DNA from: Tetraselmis striata
Taxonomy: Eukaryota > Chlorophyta > Chlorodendrophyceae > Chlorodendrales > Chlorodendraceae
Direction of reading: 5' to 3'
Length of the DNA: 64,000 nucleotides
Assembly: GCA_006384855.1 (NCBI GenBank)
Contig: VCJN01000795.1
Coordinates: 1 to 64,000, forward strand
Each line of letters begins with the position of its first letter. The first letter of the stretch is position 1. The position numbers and the translations under genes are program-made. Under the pieces are notes generated by a model. The model saw only the letters and a list, made by a program, of their open reading frames with translations. It had not been told where the DNA came from and did no database searches. Below, one piece after another: positions 33,779 to 45,589 of this stretch.

Positions 33779-36477
33779 GTTTGAGGCGGGGCATGCCTGG
33801 GCGTGCCCTTCCCGTCGCCGGCATCCATCAGGATCTTCGCATGTTTGATCTGAGGCTTGGCCTTCTTTGCGCGCTCCTTCACCTGGAAATCATACAAAGG
33901 ACACGTCAGATTGGACTCGGCGCATAGCCGCCACTGCTATTCATAAGCGCTAAGCAGAGGCGGCGGCGACGGCAGCGGCTCCGGGATCTACGGCGGCGGA
34001 ATGTGGCCACCGCTGTGCGCGCCCTGTCCTGTGAGAGGCAGGCCAGGGCAGGCACCGCAGCGGCACGGTCGATGTTCGGTGACTTTCAGCCTTATGGCCC
34101 CATGTGGGAGGGCGCCCAAGGATAGTTAGCACCGGTTCAAATGAGATACACAGCTGATGCAAGCTGACAACCAATTTGGCCTCCAAGAGCGCGGGGTGGC
34201 GGCACGTGTCGAGAAAATTCAATGGTTGTTCGTCCTATCGCTATATCAAAACATATACACGTACCCTAATAAAAACACCACTCTAAGGCCAAAGGGCGAT
34301 CAGGCCAGAGCATGTGGCAGTTTGTACGGCCTTGGTTCTAGAGCGCAACAGTGATTCACCAGGCTCGACGGCACCTCGTGTTTCACTAACGCGCGGAGGT
34401 GGACAGGTGGGGTGAGGAGGGCACATACCATTTTGCTGCACACCGCCTTGAGCTGCGCCTCGTCGAAGTCCTTGGGCACGTTGCGGATGAGCAGGCGCGT
34501 GGTGGAGCAGTACATGTTGGGGTTCTTCAGCTTGGCCTTCCGCTCCTCCACGGCGCGCTCCCGCTTGGCCTTGTCCCCAGCGGACAGCTTCTCCCACGCC
34601 TCCGTCCCGGCATTGATGACGCCCTCCTTGGACTGCACAGTCAGGGGCAGCAGGGGCGTCAGGGGCAGGCCAGGTAGCCCGCCTCACTGGCGTTGCGGCA
34701 TGGGGCTGTATGTGGCTGTGTGATGTCCCAGCAATACGGCTTCCGTCACTCATGGTCAGGAGCAAAGAGAATTTGACATGGTGGGGAGGGCGTGATATCC
34801 CAGCAATACGGCTTCCGTCACTCATGGTCAGGAGCAAAGAGAATTTGACATGCTGGAGTGGGCTGTGAGTACAAAAGAGACGGGTACGCTATCGGGGGGC
34901 ATGGCGGCTTAGGGGGCTGTCAGCGCCCCTCCTCAGTGGCGAGCTGGGGACAGCATCGCCCTGAGATTGAGGAGTGCGCGCTCGTGGTCGATGTCCCAAC
35001 AATACGGCTTGCATTGCTCATGGTCAGGAGCAAAGAGAATTTGACATGCTGGGTTTCAAAGCGGGGGAGGGGGTAATTGCCAGCAGGGACTTCTTGAGAG
35101 GGGCTATCAATGGCACAACGTAGCGGTGCGGGCGGCCTTCCACTGTGCCCTCTATGCACAGTGGGCCTGTCAGATTAAAACGGTGGGTGCCCTGCTGGGC
35201 TGGTGTGCCAGCGCAACGGAACCCAGTTGACGGGGTGTTAGATGCCCGGCGGAGAGGATCGAGTAGTGCCCATACTGAGATCGCATAACAGGCAACAGGG
35301 CGGCGCAACAAGGCGTACGCTATGGCACTTTCATCGATTGCTATCCGGCACGGAAGTCGGTTCTTGCCAAATATTACCAAGCAGCACGGGAGGGACTTAC
35401 GGGGACGAGAGTAATGAGCACAATGAGGGGCGATGGAAGGGAAGACAGGGGGGGGGGGGGGGGGGGGGGGGTCGTCGTACTAGGTGGAGATTGCGCTTGT
35501 CAGACTTGCCGCCGGCCTCAGCGCGCTGAGTGGCAAGAGAGCGCGCGCCATCTTGCGTGAGCGCGACGTCGATGACGAGTGGTGTGCCGTTGAGGGAAAT
35601 GCCTCCTAGCCTGCGTGGGGGCGCAGAAGGCAGCTGTGTTAGCCACAAAGGGGGGGGGGGGGGGGGGGGGTATGGCAGCTGGCGTGTCGCGTGGTACGTA
35701 TGGTAACATTAGTCAGTCAGCTGTTAGCACATTGCGGCAGGCGGTGTGGAGCGCTCACTTATCCCCGGGCTTCCTCTTGCTGGCAGACGCGCAGCGCTCC
35801 GCCGCATCCTTGTTCTCAAAGTCGACAAACGCGGTGCCCTTCAACTTCCCCGTGATCTTGTCCATCACGAGCCTGTACGGCAGCGCAGGCTGTGGGTGTT
35901 CATTCCTCGACAAAGTAATACACCCGTTCGGGATTCTTCACGACTGAGCAAACAGGCAGTATGAAGAGAGGCAACAGGCAGTCTTAAGAGAGGCGAGCAA
36001 AGGTGACTACGCCGGCACCGGGGAGGCACCTGCAGGACTTTATGCTACCAAAGCGCGACAGCTTCAACTGCACGTCCTACAACAAGGCAGTCCCACAGCG
36101 CACTAGTCAGCCATGGGATGGGCATGTGCAGTTGCTAGACCAGGTGATGGAGCTGTTGAGGGGGGGGAGGGGGCGCTGAGCATACATTGGCACCGAACAG
36201 GCACCAATACATGAGGGGTGTGTGTGGGCTGTTTGGGGCAGGCGCGGCGTCGCTCAAGCAGCGGGGCAGCATGCGCGCACCTGCTTGGTCACATCCAGGT
36301 GCAGGCCGCGCACAAACACTGTAGTGTGCATCTGCCCGGGCAGCTTCTCGGCGAGCGCGTTTGCCCCAGTCTTGTTGGGCACCTTGCCATCAGCTGGCCT
36401 GGACTTGTCGCCGCCTTCCTTTTTGTTCTCCTTCCCGGTCGCCCTCCCCTTGTCCTTGCCCTTCTCGGTCTCATTCG

Positions 36478-36514
<37 letters not shown>

Positions 36515-38732
36515 GCTCGCCTTGATCTTGCCGGGCCGAGTGGCTTCCGATGGCTCTTCTGCAGCAATGATCTGGTCGAGCACAGATAGGCTTTTCTTCC
36601 GCTCGGCAGCTAGCCGCTTGGCTTCTCCCCCTTCTTCGCTGCCACCTTCACTGCCGCCGCCCCCCTCCTCTCCCTCCTCGCTATCATCGCCCTCCTCCTC
36701 GCCATCGCTGTCGCTATCCATCCCCTTCTCGACCTCACTGCCGCTTCCAGCACTCCCCTCGCTGTCGCCCTCATCGTCAGACCCGCTCGGCCCGTCCTCA
36801 GAACCGCTGACAGACTCCGGTGCCGCGGGGCCGCCCTTCTGGTTCTCATGTTCTTGAAACGTGCCCTTCGCCAGTGCCCAGTCTACCGCCACGGGCCGCT
36901 TTCCAATCAACTACGGCAAGAGGGAAGGGGGGAGGTAAGAGAAGGAGTGGGGCGAGGTGTCAGCTACCAAGCAGAGATTTGGACTACTTGCGGTGGAAAG
37001 AATAGCGATGCCTGTGAGTACCACGTGAAATGCGTAGCGGGCGCAAGGATGGCAGGGTCGCAGGGTCACGGCCGGCGACAGGTGCGGTCGGAATGTTTGA
37101 GAGGACATCACTGCCCATACCACCACAGGACGATGGCATGCAACGGCGGCGCCTGCCGGAGCGGGGTCAATGTTGTGCGACTGGCTGCGCTAGAGCTACG
37201 TGGCGCCCCAAGAAGGGGCACCGAATGCTGCAGCGCTTAGTAGTGCACCTGGGAGGGGGCGCGGCTGGGCAAAGGGGAGGGGGGTGGGGGGGCGTGGGCG
37301 CACCTTGCCGTTCATCTCCTTGATGGCTGCCTCCGCGTGCGCCTTGCAAGTGTAGGTAATAAACGCAAAGCCACGCACCTTGCCTGCCGTACAACCATCA
37401 GGCAATAACAACCCCGTTAGAACGCCACTTCAAAGATGGCGAGAGGTGTCCGCAGCCGCGCCGGGGCCAGGCTCGTCAGTTGCATTCCCTCCAAATAAAG
37501 TGTACACACAACCCATTCAGCACGCAAAGGCCATGATGACACAATGTCCCCACACTGCTGTGCACTTTGCAAGTGGGAAATGGCTGCGCATGAGACATTC
37601 TGCTATTATTGGGGTCAGAAGTTGGGAGACGGGCGGGGTGTCACCTTCTGGCGTGGTTGGCAGGCTGACACTCCACACAAATCCGCACTTCCCCATGGCG
37701 TCCCGCACTGCGTCCTCAGAGACCGAGAAGGGCAGATTGCGCACAATGACGCGCCACTTCTTAAGGTGCAACCCCTCCCCGGACAGCTGGCGAGCCCACA
37801 GCGTACAACTGCCGCCACCGCTGGCGGCTTTGCCGCACTTGCCCTTCTTGCCGCCGGCAGCCGCGTCCCCACCCAGCTGCTGCCCGTGCAGCGCCGCCAC
37901 GAGCGCCATGGCGTCCTTTGCCCCCGCGCATACCAGCAGCACGCAGCTGCCGGTGCACCCGTCCCGCCGAACAAAGAAGTGGTCCAGCACCTCCCCCGGC
38001 GCAGGGTCCACCACCTCCTCGATCTTGCCCTTCGCCTTGCCCTTGGCCAGCTTCAGCACCGCCGCCTTGGCGCCCTCCTCGAAGCCAGCGAGAGCAACGG
38101 TTCGCACAAAGCGGTGCTTCTCCTCCGCAGACAGCTTCCCCAGCTTGGGCCGGGCGACAGGCGGCGGCCTGTCGGGCTTCTCCGCCGCCGCCGCCGCCGC
38201 CGCCGTGGCCGTGCCGGAAGGGGGCGCCGCGTCGCCGCCTTCGCCCGCGCGTTTGCGGCGCTCCTCGAGCGTGCCGCGCTGCTTGGCGAACGACACGCTC
38301 ACCGGCCGACCACCGACCACCTTCCCGTCCATTGTCTCCACCGCCCGCTTGGCGTCGTCCAGTAGCGCGTACGTGACGAAGCCATAGCCGAGGTGGCGCG
38401 CGACGTTGCTTTTCCGCACCAGGAATACCGTCCTGCGCTCGAGGGGGGAGGGGGGGAGGGGGGGGGTTCAGGGACTTGCGTGTTTGCCTGGGTCGCGACC
38501 CGTCGGGTTTGCCGGGGTGGCAGCTGGTGGGTTACGCCCTTAGTTGATGATACCAGCGTAGCGCCGAGAGGCGCCGCGAAACTCACCTGATGGGGCCAAC
38601 CTCGGCGAAAGCTTCCTCAAATTGCTTGTCGTCGACATCAAAGCTTACCCCCTGCAATCCGCGAGGCAGGCCTGAGATCTCGGCGGTGACGGCGAGAAGG
38701 TGCCCACGCAGGAACAGGCGAATTGTCGACAT
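32238..38732 (-). CDS. RBM28: RBM28/Nop4-type multi-RRM ribosome-biogenesis protein, 11 exons, about 1004 residues
   Basis: Predicted exons: 38732-38587, 38432-37645, 37383-37304, 36910-36281, 36076-36030, 35872-35759, 35610-35481, 34632-34429, 33882-33803, 33344-32734, 32422-32238; they join in frame to 1004 codons plus TAG. Four RNA-recognition motifs are readable: one across exons 1-2 (GYGFVTYALLDDAKRAVETM), one across exons 2-4 (WRVIVRNLPFSVSEDAVRDAM, GKVRGFAFITY), one from exon 4 (TTVFVRGLHLDVTKQ, GTAFVDFENKDAAERC) and one from exon 8 (RLLIRNVPKDFDEAQLK, GRAFVEFEDAEHAL). This matches yeast Nop4 and animal RBM28, nucleolar factors for 60S subunit maturation. Between RRM2 and RRM3 lies an acidic region and an 11-glutamine tract. 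The C-terminus is Lys-rich (GKNKPKKKEP), as in nucleolar proteins. The exon 9 to 10 intron appears to use a GC donor. The first exon's N-terminus is the least certain. Confidence 0.9.
34719..35052 (-). repeat. Three copies of a roughly 60-bp repeat in RBM28 intron 7
   Basis: Copies at about 34720-34780, 34791-34852 and 34989-35048 share a TATC/TGTCCCA-CAATACGGCTT start and a CATGGTCAGGAGCAAAGAGA core. The first two are tandem and nearly identical; the third is more diverged. Confidence 0.8.
36479..36513 (-). repeat. CAG-repeat tract encoding polyglutamine in RBM28
   Basis: Eleven or so CAG codons on the coding strand encode an uninterrupted glutamine run in exon 4, in the disordered linker before RRM3. 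Confidence 0.9.
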
Positions 38733-38809
38733 AGCAAGAGCTTGCACATGAGAGTCACACTGGGCGGCCGGCAAGGTGGGAGGCACGCGCGCGCGCGCCA
38801 AGTGGGGGG

Positions 38810-38840
<31 letters not shown>

Positions 38841-40786
38841 CGACCTTAACAAATACGGTGATGGATGGAGCCGCCATCGTCGACTCGACAGCCGAGGGCC
38901 CGCAGACGGAGCACGCGGGCCCGGGAGCGTGAAACGTCCTCCCCTAGGACGGCTGGGCACGGCTGGCCGCCGCGACCGCGTGACGGCCGAGCAGCAAAAG
39001 AAAAACCCACTCGATATCTAGGGTTGGCACCGACGTGTCGGCGCCGGCGCGGCGGCGCGTGGCTATATGCACTGTTCCTACGGCGCCCGAATGCTTATGG
39101 CATGACCTATTGCTTGCCTGCGAGGAACCGGAGGCGGGGGCTGGACGTCGCGCGTGGGCTGCAGGTGGCCGCTGTCGCTCCGATTAGCGACTATCGCCGT
39201 TCGTGTAGTGGCACCAGCAAGCCGTTGGCGGCGGTGGCGGCGGCCCGATCCCTTGCACATCAGCGACGTCGGCGGCGGCGGCGCACCCGTGTCCGACGGC
39301 TACACGTAATCCTTAGAGGCTAAACGACGGCGTCGCAATTTTATGCCGCTAACTAGTCGCTAATTCAGAAGTATAAATCCTCATCTCACACCCGGAGCTA
39401 ACTAAGAGCAGCTGAAGATTAGCGGCGATAGAATTGTTTTTTAAACAATTTATTTATATTTCGCGATGAAGTACCTCGCGGCCTCGCGACGCCATTTTAT
39501 TTTTATTTTATCATCGATCGGCGCCCATTTTATACCAATAATGGTGTATCGCTATGATATACCAGCATTATTGGCACATTACTGCTATACTATATTACAT
39601 CGTGGCTTTCACAAAAGCGCACTACAACAGAACTAACAGCAAGTATGCAGGTTGCCAGCATTATATTGGCACATTACTGGTACAGGGTAGCACCAGCGCC
39701 ACTCGTCGCTGTTATAACTCATCCGTTCTGATATCCTTGCTTACGACGGGTAATAAAGCTCGTCCAGGTAAGGATCAAAAGTGATCGCTCTGTATAATAT
39801 TCTTTACGCTGGTGCGGGTCCAGGCCAGGGTAATATCAGGCCTTATCTCATGCCCTGTGGCGACCGCCGCTCCCTAATCCTTATTTTAATCATTCTCATA
39901 AATAAGCCGTCAATTACCTGCCGCATCGCCGGGCCCCGCGGCCCGGCGCTAAGAGGGTTCTGCTTAAATGTAGGCTTTTTCCTCCCCCAGTACTTTGCGT
40001 GCATTCTCCGGACGCTCTCCCTGTAACCAAAAAGTTTTATTTTAATCATTCTTCGGCTACCTGCACGCTACTCGACTGGCTGTCGATCTAATCCTTATCG
40101 GGCAAACGAGGGCGGCGTCAACAACCATCATATCATCTACAGCGTGCGCAATAGCCCATTTGCAGCACGGTCTAGATAATCCTTACATGGTATGAGCGCG
40201 ACCTCCGGACTGATGATATGGCGACCAATGGCCGTCTCGTGTGTGATGACAGGACGCGAGAGTGGCGGGCTGGAACTCCCAGTAACACAAGGTGGATAGC
40301 AATACAAATCCCTACCATCGTCGCTACTGGTACAGGTAGTTAACTTCGCCAGGAGCGTTCCACGAACTGCAACCTAGCCATATCGGCTGATCTCGCCTTC
40401 GCTGCGAGAGTGTATCGCCGGCCGGCCTGCGGTTCGTTGAGTGTATTGGTTGTCGGCCCTCTTGCTAGTTAGAGGACGGCATGTCGGCAGGCGAAACAGC
40501 AGGCTCAAGCAGGCCGCCAGAATGGTGCGAAACTCACCCCATCCCATGCGCTTGATTTCCCGCCATCGACGCGCCCCCGCTATTGCCGCTGCTTGAATTG
40601 CATGTGTCAGCGGATTGGTCGTACATCCAGACCTCTTGTCGCGATAGGGGCAGTCGAGCGGGGCCTTGGTGTCGCCATCAGCCACCCGCGTCGCGCTGCT
40701 CAGCACGCGGTGACTGGTCTACTCGTGCCCTTACTCCCGCCTGACACAACCTCCGCTGTCCAGCTACCTCATTCAACACAATATAG
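38733..40786. other. RBM28 upstream region and unassigned DNA before the SpoU exons
   Basis: A G-run of roughly 35 bases near 38810-38840 lies about 80-110 bp upstream of the RBM28 start. The region 39340-40050 is AT-richer, with short local duplications (for example an ATTGGCACATTACTG string at about 39570 and 39665). The 5' exon or exons of the downstream SpoU gene should be here but could not be identified. Confidence 0.4.
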
Positions 40787-42046
40787 GCAAGAAACACAAC
40801 ATCGGCACGCTGGCGCGGTGCGCCACCGCCTTTGGCGTCACTTCCGTGAGCAATCCCCCCCTATCCCCCCCCCCCCCCCCCCCCCCCCAAACACCCTTGC
40901 TCCCCGATTATCGCCCCCAATTGTAAACTCTCTTTGGCTCACCTTTACCTGCCTGGACGTCGCGGAATGTGCCGCATATTAGGCTTAGAGGACAGAGCTT
41001 AGGCGCCTTTCCCGCAGGTGCTGCTGGTGGGGTCGCGGCAGTTCAACGCCTTCGGCGCGCACGGGTCGGCGGAGCATGTTGACTTCAAGCACTTCCCCAC
41101 ACTCCAGGCCTGCCGGCAGTGGCTCAAAGAAGAGAAAGGTGCGCCTGCTTTTGACGCGTGCGGCGGCTCGACTAGTGCATGGCACGGGCCCTGCACCTCA
41201 TACCTGCTCTATCCTGCCCTACGCTGCCCAGATTGCCAGATCATTGGGGTCGAGATCTGCGATGGCGCCAAGAGCGTAGCTGGCCACCCTTTCTCCGGCC
41301 CCACAGCCTTCCTTCTGGGTAATGAGGTGAGCTCAGCGCAGATGCCCACCCACGGTTTCCGGGAAACCAGACTTACCGAGTCATGTCCTATGCAGGGCCA
41401 GGGCATGAGCGAGAATCAGATGGCGGTGTGCGACAGCTTTGTGTACATTCCGCAGTACGGGCCCGGGACAGCCTCCCTCAACGTTGCGTGCGCGGCCTCC
41501 ATTGTGCTGCACCAGTTTGCGGTGTGGGCGGGCTACCAGGAGCGCGAACGCCAAGGGTTCAAGTGCGCCCGTAGTCCCCGCTCGTCCGCATCCCGCCTCG
41601 CTCCTGTCCAAGCTCATGGCGCAGGCTGGCGTCCTCGGAACCCACTGAAAGCAGATTGCACCGCTCTTTGCCCATGCGGATGTAGGTTTGTGGTTGCAGA
41701 GAGGCCGATGCGACTTCATGCGCGAGGTGTGGTGCCTCTGAGCGTGGAGGAGCAGGCGGAGGTGAGGCTACTATGTGAAGCATAGCATCCAGCGGCAGCG
41801 CTGTGGCTGTGCATATTAGCAGGGGGCGAGTGCCAAGCCACGCAGTCTGGGGTCGGCGTGTTGTGCCCCTTGTAGCCTGCCAGCCTTGCACATCAAATTG
41901 AAGATGCAAAGGGGGGTATCTCTCGGTTGATGGCTGACCCGCGGGGCGACGGCGCACAGAAGCAGCGACAACGGGAGGCCGTGGAGGTGGAGGACGAGGG
42001 CGAGCCGCTGGACCTGGAATCTGCGCTGCAGCTTGACGGCGAATGA
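40787..42046 (+). CDS. SpoU/TrmH-family RNA 2'-O-methyltransferase, 5' exon(s) not found
   Basis: Predicted exons: 40787-40845, 41018-41138, 41232-41326, 41396-41562, 41686-41761, 41960-42046 (TGA); all internal phases agree. The peptide begins KKHNIGTLARCATAFGV, which is internal in SpoU proteins, so a 5' exon is missing. The three SPOUT methyltransferase motifs are clear: an N-terminal region ending in FLLGNEGQGMSENQM (motif 2) and FVYIPQYGPGTASLNVACA (motif 3), where the trefoil knot binds S-adenosylmethionine. The family 2'-O-methylates tRNA or rRNA. Segments such as HFPTLQACRQWLKEEKDC closely follow the plant homologues of Arabidopsis At4g38020 type. An acidic tail closes the protein. 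Which RNA is modified cannot be told. Confidence 0.88.
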
Positions 42047-43366
42047 GGGGGGTAGCAGCGGGGGCGAACGATGTAGGAGTGCAGCCGACATGATGAGTGC
42101 GGCATGTGATGTCATGCGGAATGCTGTCACAGCCTGTTTTGCGGTCCTGATGCACGTGCGGCCAATAATTGACTTAGAATGGCCACATCAGCGTGAAGGC
42201 AGTGTGTGCCACTTGTCGAACTGGGCGTGTCCGGCTTGTCAAGATATGGGATTAATATACCTCCCTGCGCATCTCCGACTGTTTGAGTAACAACATGAAA
42301 TACACACTGTCGCAAATTACGGCGCACACGGCGGAATGGTGGCAGTCATGGCATCCATCGCGATTCCGATGTCCAGTCAATACCTTGCTGGCAGCTCTCG
42401 CACCTGGAGTCCGGGCTTAGTATCATGACCAGGCCCAGTAAGACGCCAGTCATCGCAATGTGGCAATATGTTGTGTCGGACTTTATGTGCTCCGAGCCTA
42501 CTCCCACCACCCGTGTTGCAGGTCATATTCGCACCGGCAGTGCTACTCGTTCATGTGCAGTACGGGTAGCAAAGCGTCAATATAAGCACCTCTGCGTATA
42601 TGAATATATACTGCTCCACAAAAATCAACCGTCGTGCTATGTTAGGGTAGGTTTCCGGAGCTACTGTGTTTGTGGAATCGGAGTTGATGCCGATCGGTAG
42701 TGCAAAGTCGACAACTGCAAGGTGGCAAAGTGACGGGGTGCTTCCGCATGCCTCACGAGGCTGCTGTCTCGCCCGGATTGCATAGATGCGGCATAATAAG
42801 ACTGACGCCTATGCAAGATCTATGCCGCCCAGCATGTGGCGGTTACATGTGCTGCTGGTGCTGGCTGTTCGTGCTTGAGAGGTCTGCCACTACCTCTCCT
42901 CGCCCTTCCCATTCAAGCTGTGGATGATGCGCCCGGCTTTCGGCTGCACACTGAAGGGGTTGGGAGTTGACAGGACGGCATCCTATACACTGATCTGGCC
43001 AAGTACCAGCCGGTAGGTTGGCTTTTGCACCGGCACCGGACTCGTGTAGCGTGGTTGTGGAAAGCCATTAAAGAGTGTTGGGCGACACGTACCTTCCGGT
43101 GCCCAAGAACTCACGCATGTGCTCAAGGGAGCAAGGGGGAATGCCACCGTGGCGGGGTCAAGCCGTCCCACACTCTACATGACCGTCCGGTGTTTGATGA
43201 CATATAGATTCCTCCACCTGGGAAGCACGGGTCGCAACACCTTCTTTGTCATACCCGTTCTCAACATAACCCCTCCCTGTCGGATCGCTCTAGTGATCGA
43301 CCAATTCCTTCACCCGCAGGGCATTGAGGTAAAGCCCCTTTGTATGTCTAGGACATGCCTCGTTGT

Positions 43367-43432
43367 CTGTCCGCTTGGCAGAGCGGTGGTCTCCTACCGA
43401 AGAAGTCCCCTGTTTGATTCCCGGTTCTCCCA
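43367..43432 (+). repeat. tRNA-like sequence with A-box and degenerate B-box
   Basis: A TTGGCAGAGCGG A-box is followed about 35 bp later by a GTTTGATTCCC B-box-like string. The T-stem and acceptor stem do not pair, so this is a tRNA-derived repeat or tRNA pseudogene rather than a working tRNA. Confidence 0.45.
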
Positions 43433-43496
43433 GTTGAGGCTAATATCGACCGGGCCCGTGTCCCGGGTTTACCTGGCTGTTGTATTAGCCCTTCCG

Positions 43497-43608
43497 GGTT
43501 CGAATGAGGCAACAGTCCAATGGCTATGCCAGACCTACGATTGCAGTTGGCGCACGAGGTCAAGTCCTGGGGTGGCTTCGGCCGATGACCCAGGGCGAGC
43601 TTTGCTTT
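43497..43608 (+). repeat. SINE-like dispersed repeat, copy 1
   Basis: Closely matches 46402-46512 over about 110 bp (GGTTCGA-TGAGGCAA start, GGCTATGCCAGACCTACGA, GGCTTCGGCCGATG). Read on the minus strand, a GGTCTGGCATAGCC string and an ATTCGAACCC string sit where Pol III A and B boxes would. Confidence 0.6.
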
Positions 43609-44456
43609 ACTGAGGTAAGCTGCCGAGCTGTCGGACCTCTCCATGTCAAGACCTGGGCGCCGGTGCTAAGACCCAGCTGGCACAGGCGATCCTTGGATGA
43701 TCAATCATGCGACTTTGATGCTGTTTCGCTGCGATTCGGAAAGAGCCCCAACATTAGCTCGGGCTTAAGTTCGCATCTCTCACTCAATCCATTCCGGCTA
43801 TACGGGACATGATGTGTAACAATATGGCAAGCCTCCGCAGGCAGTGTCTCCCCGGAATTCCACCAGTGGAAAGGGATAACGTCGATGTCCAGACCGCGAG
43901 GCTTGGGCCATTTGAGGTTGTTCAGCACGGGACGGACTCCGCTCCGTCCGCGCTGAACAAATTACCCCAGCTAATACCATCCCTCCAGCGACTTGCACAC
44001 ATGAGTGAGGACATCTCCATTCCTGCAAGCCTGCTGAGAGCGCTGGGCGGATCCTTTGCACCGAGGAGGAGCAGCCCCTTGGCCTGCGCATATGCAGAAG
44101 GTGCAGGGTGGAGTGCGGATGCCTCACTTGTAGGGTTTTTCAGGCACGCTGGACTCGTGTTGAGCTGGGGTTCGAATTTCACAGGGGAGGGCGAGCATGC
44201 ATACTCGGCAGAGAGGAAGCGTGCGCCAACACGGCAGATGCTCTCCATAGCCCCTAGATATCACGGCAGGACGGCAATTTCAGTCTGCCGCTTCAGGTGC
44301 CGTGCCTGCTGAAGCGCCACACACACACACACATCCACCCCCCCCCGCCACACACACTCACACATCATATCCGTATCCATATACATATACACAGACATAT
44401 ACATACGTGCTGCATGTGCACGCATTGTCTGGTACCCAAAGGTGCCAAGGACCTGC

Positions 44457-45101
44457 TCATGGCACGCAATGCATGGGAAGTTTATGTCTGCATTCATCAT
44501 CCAGTGCCGCTACAGCTCTCTGGGGCTGGTTGCCGACCTTTGCAGCATCGCGGTCCTCATGGTTATCCTCAGGCAGCTCGGCGTACCACATGGCGACTCT
44601 ATGGACTGTTGAATAGATTATGCCATCAAGAGCGTAAATCAGACAGTCGCCCTCCTGGTCCAGAGCCTCGTGAATGAGTGAACGGCGGGCTGTGCAAGCT
44701 GCATAGCCATGTTGCGAGCTTGAGCATGCAGCAGCTTGAGACCCAGGAGGTTCACATAAGCTTGAAACAACAGGCAGCTCATTGATGCCATCAAATAATC
44801 CCTTGACGCGCATCCCCCAGGGCAGTGTATGCTCCCCCGCAAGGAACGCAGCAATCAGCTCACTGCAAAGACCCAGCCGGCTCTCTGAGCCACTAGACTC
44901 CTGGCCTTGTTTGCGCGCCACCCCCATCTCGTGGAGCATGTCCAGGACGACCCTAGAAGCATCCTTCTTCCGTATGATTTCCAATTCCCTCTCTTTATGG
45001 CGGGCTCTCTCAGCATCTCGCCCCTGCTTCTCTTCCACATCCAGAAAGTCGTTGCCGTCGATGATATCAGGGTCATCATCGTTGTACTCAGTGCGGCTCA
45101 A
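44457..45101 (-). CDS. Unassigned ORF, probable exon(s) of an unknown gene
   Basis: The first 95 residues look protein-like: acidic start (TEYNDDDPDIIDGNDFLDV), then a charged helix (KQGRDAERARHKERELEIIRKKDASRVVLDML) that could form a coiled coil, then LCSELIAAFLAG. Quality drops after about 44820, so the true exon probably ends there. The nominal first codon is TTG after a stop, so an upstream exon is likely. No family is recognised. It may belong with the acidic ORF at 45590-46021, on the same strand. Confidence 0.35.
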   Translation of the reverse strand: MSRTEYNDDDPDIIDGNDFLDVEEKQGRDAERARHKERELEIIRKKDASRVVLDMLHEMGVARKQGQESSGSESRLGLCSELIAAFLAGEHTLPWGMRVKGLFDGINELPVVSSLCEPPGSQAAACSSSQHGYAACTARRSLIHEALDQEGDCLIYALDGIIYSTVHRVAMWYAELPEDNHEDRDAAKVGNQPQRAVAALDDECRHKLPMHCVP

Positions 45102-45589
45102 GAATTAGGCGCAGGGTCGGAGATGCTGGCGGTTTCTTGGACTGGGAGCTCGGCCATGGGGCGGCTGGGGTGTGACGAGGGCGCAGCTTATAAAGTCTCC
45201 CCCAGCGCTCTATGATCGGCGTCGCGTGGCTGACCCGCCGGCACGCCAAGGTGAGCATGAGTATTGGCAGCAGCAGATCGAGCAGCATGCCCCCTTTCCG
45301 GACTCTTCGAAATTGCAGGAGTCCTCCCAGCCCGCCGGCAGCTGGCGCAGATGGATTCTCCCATCGTTGCTGGCTGTGACCTCTTCTCATCTCTACATGT
45401 TGCGGCAGGCCGCTGGCATGTCCTCCTGGCATGGAGAAAGAGCCGGGAACGGGTCATTTGACCAGTACACAGTGGAGATATCCGGAAGGTAATGGGTAAC
45501 AGATAATGCGGGCTAACTCACTTCTGAAGACTGCTGTTTCCTAGTGATTTCTTCGGAGGAATATGGCGTCTGTGGCATACTTAACAGTC

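Larger units (their letters stand above)
42047..44456. other. Non-coding region with tRNA-like and SINE-like sequences
   Basis: No supported gene. A minus-strand ORF near 43922-44248 could be an exon of the unassigned gene to its right but lacks any motif. Simple CA/TA-rich repeats occupy about 44319-44405. Confidence 0.3.

Noticed and set aside
36222..36857. 211-codon plus-strand ORF
   Set aside because: Antisense shadow of the acidic and poly-Gln RBM28 exon 4; Ser/Pro/Leu-rich by composition only.
43367..43432. Possible functional tRNA gene
   Set aside because: A-box and a B-box-like string are present, but the T-stem and acceptor stem do not pair.
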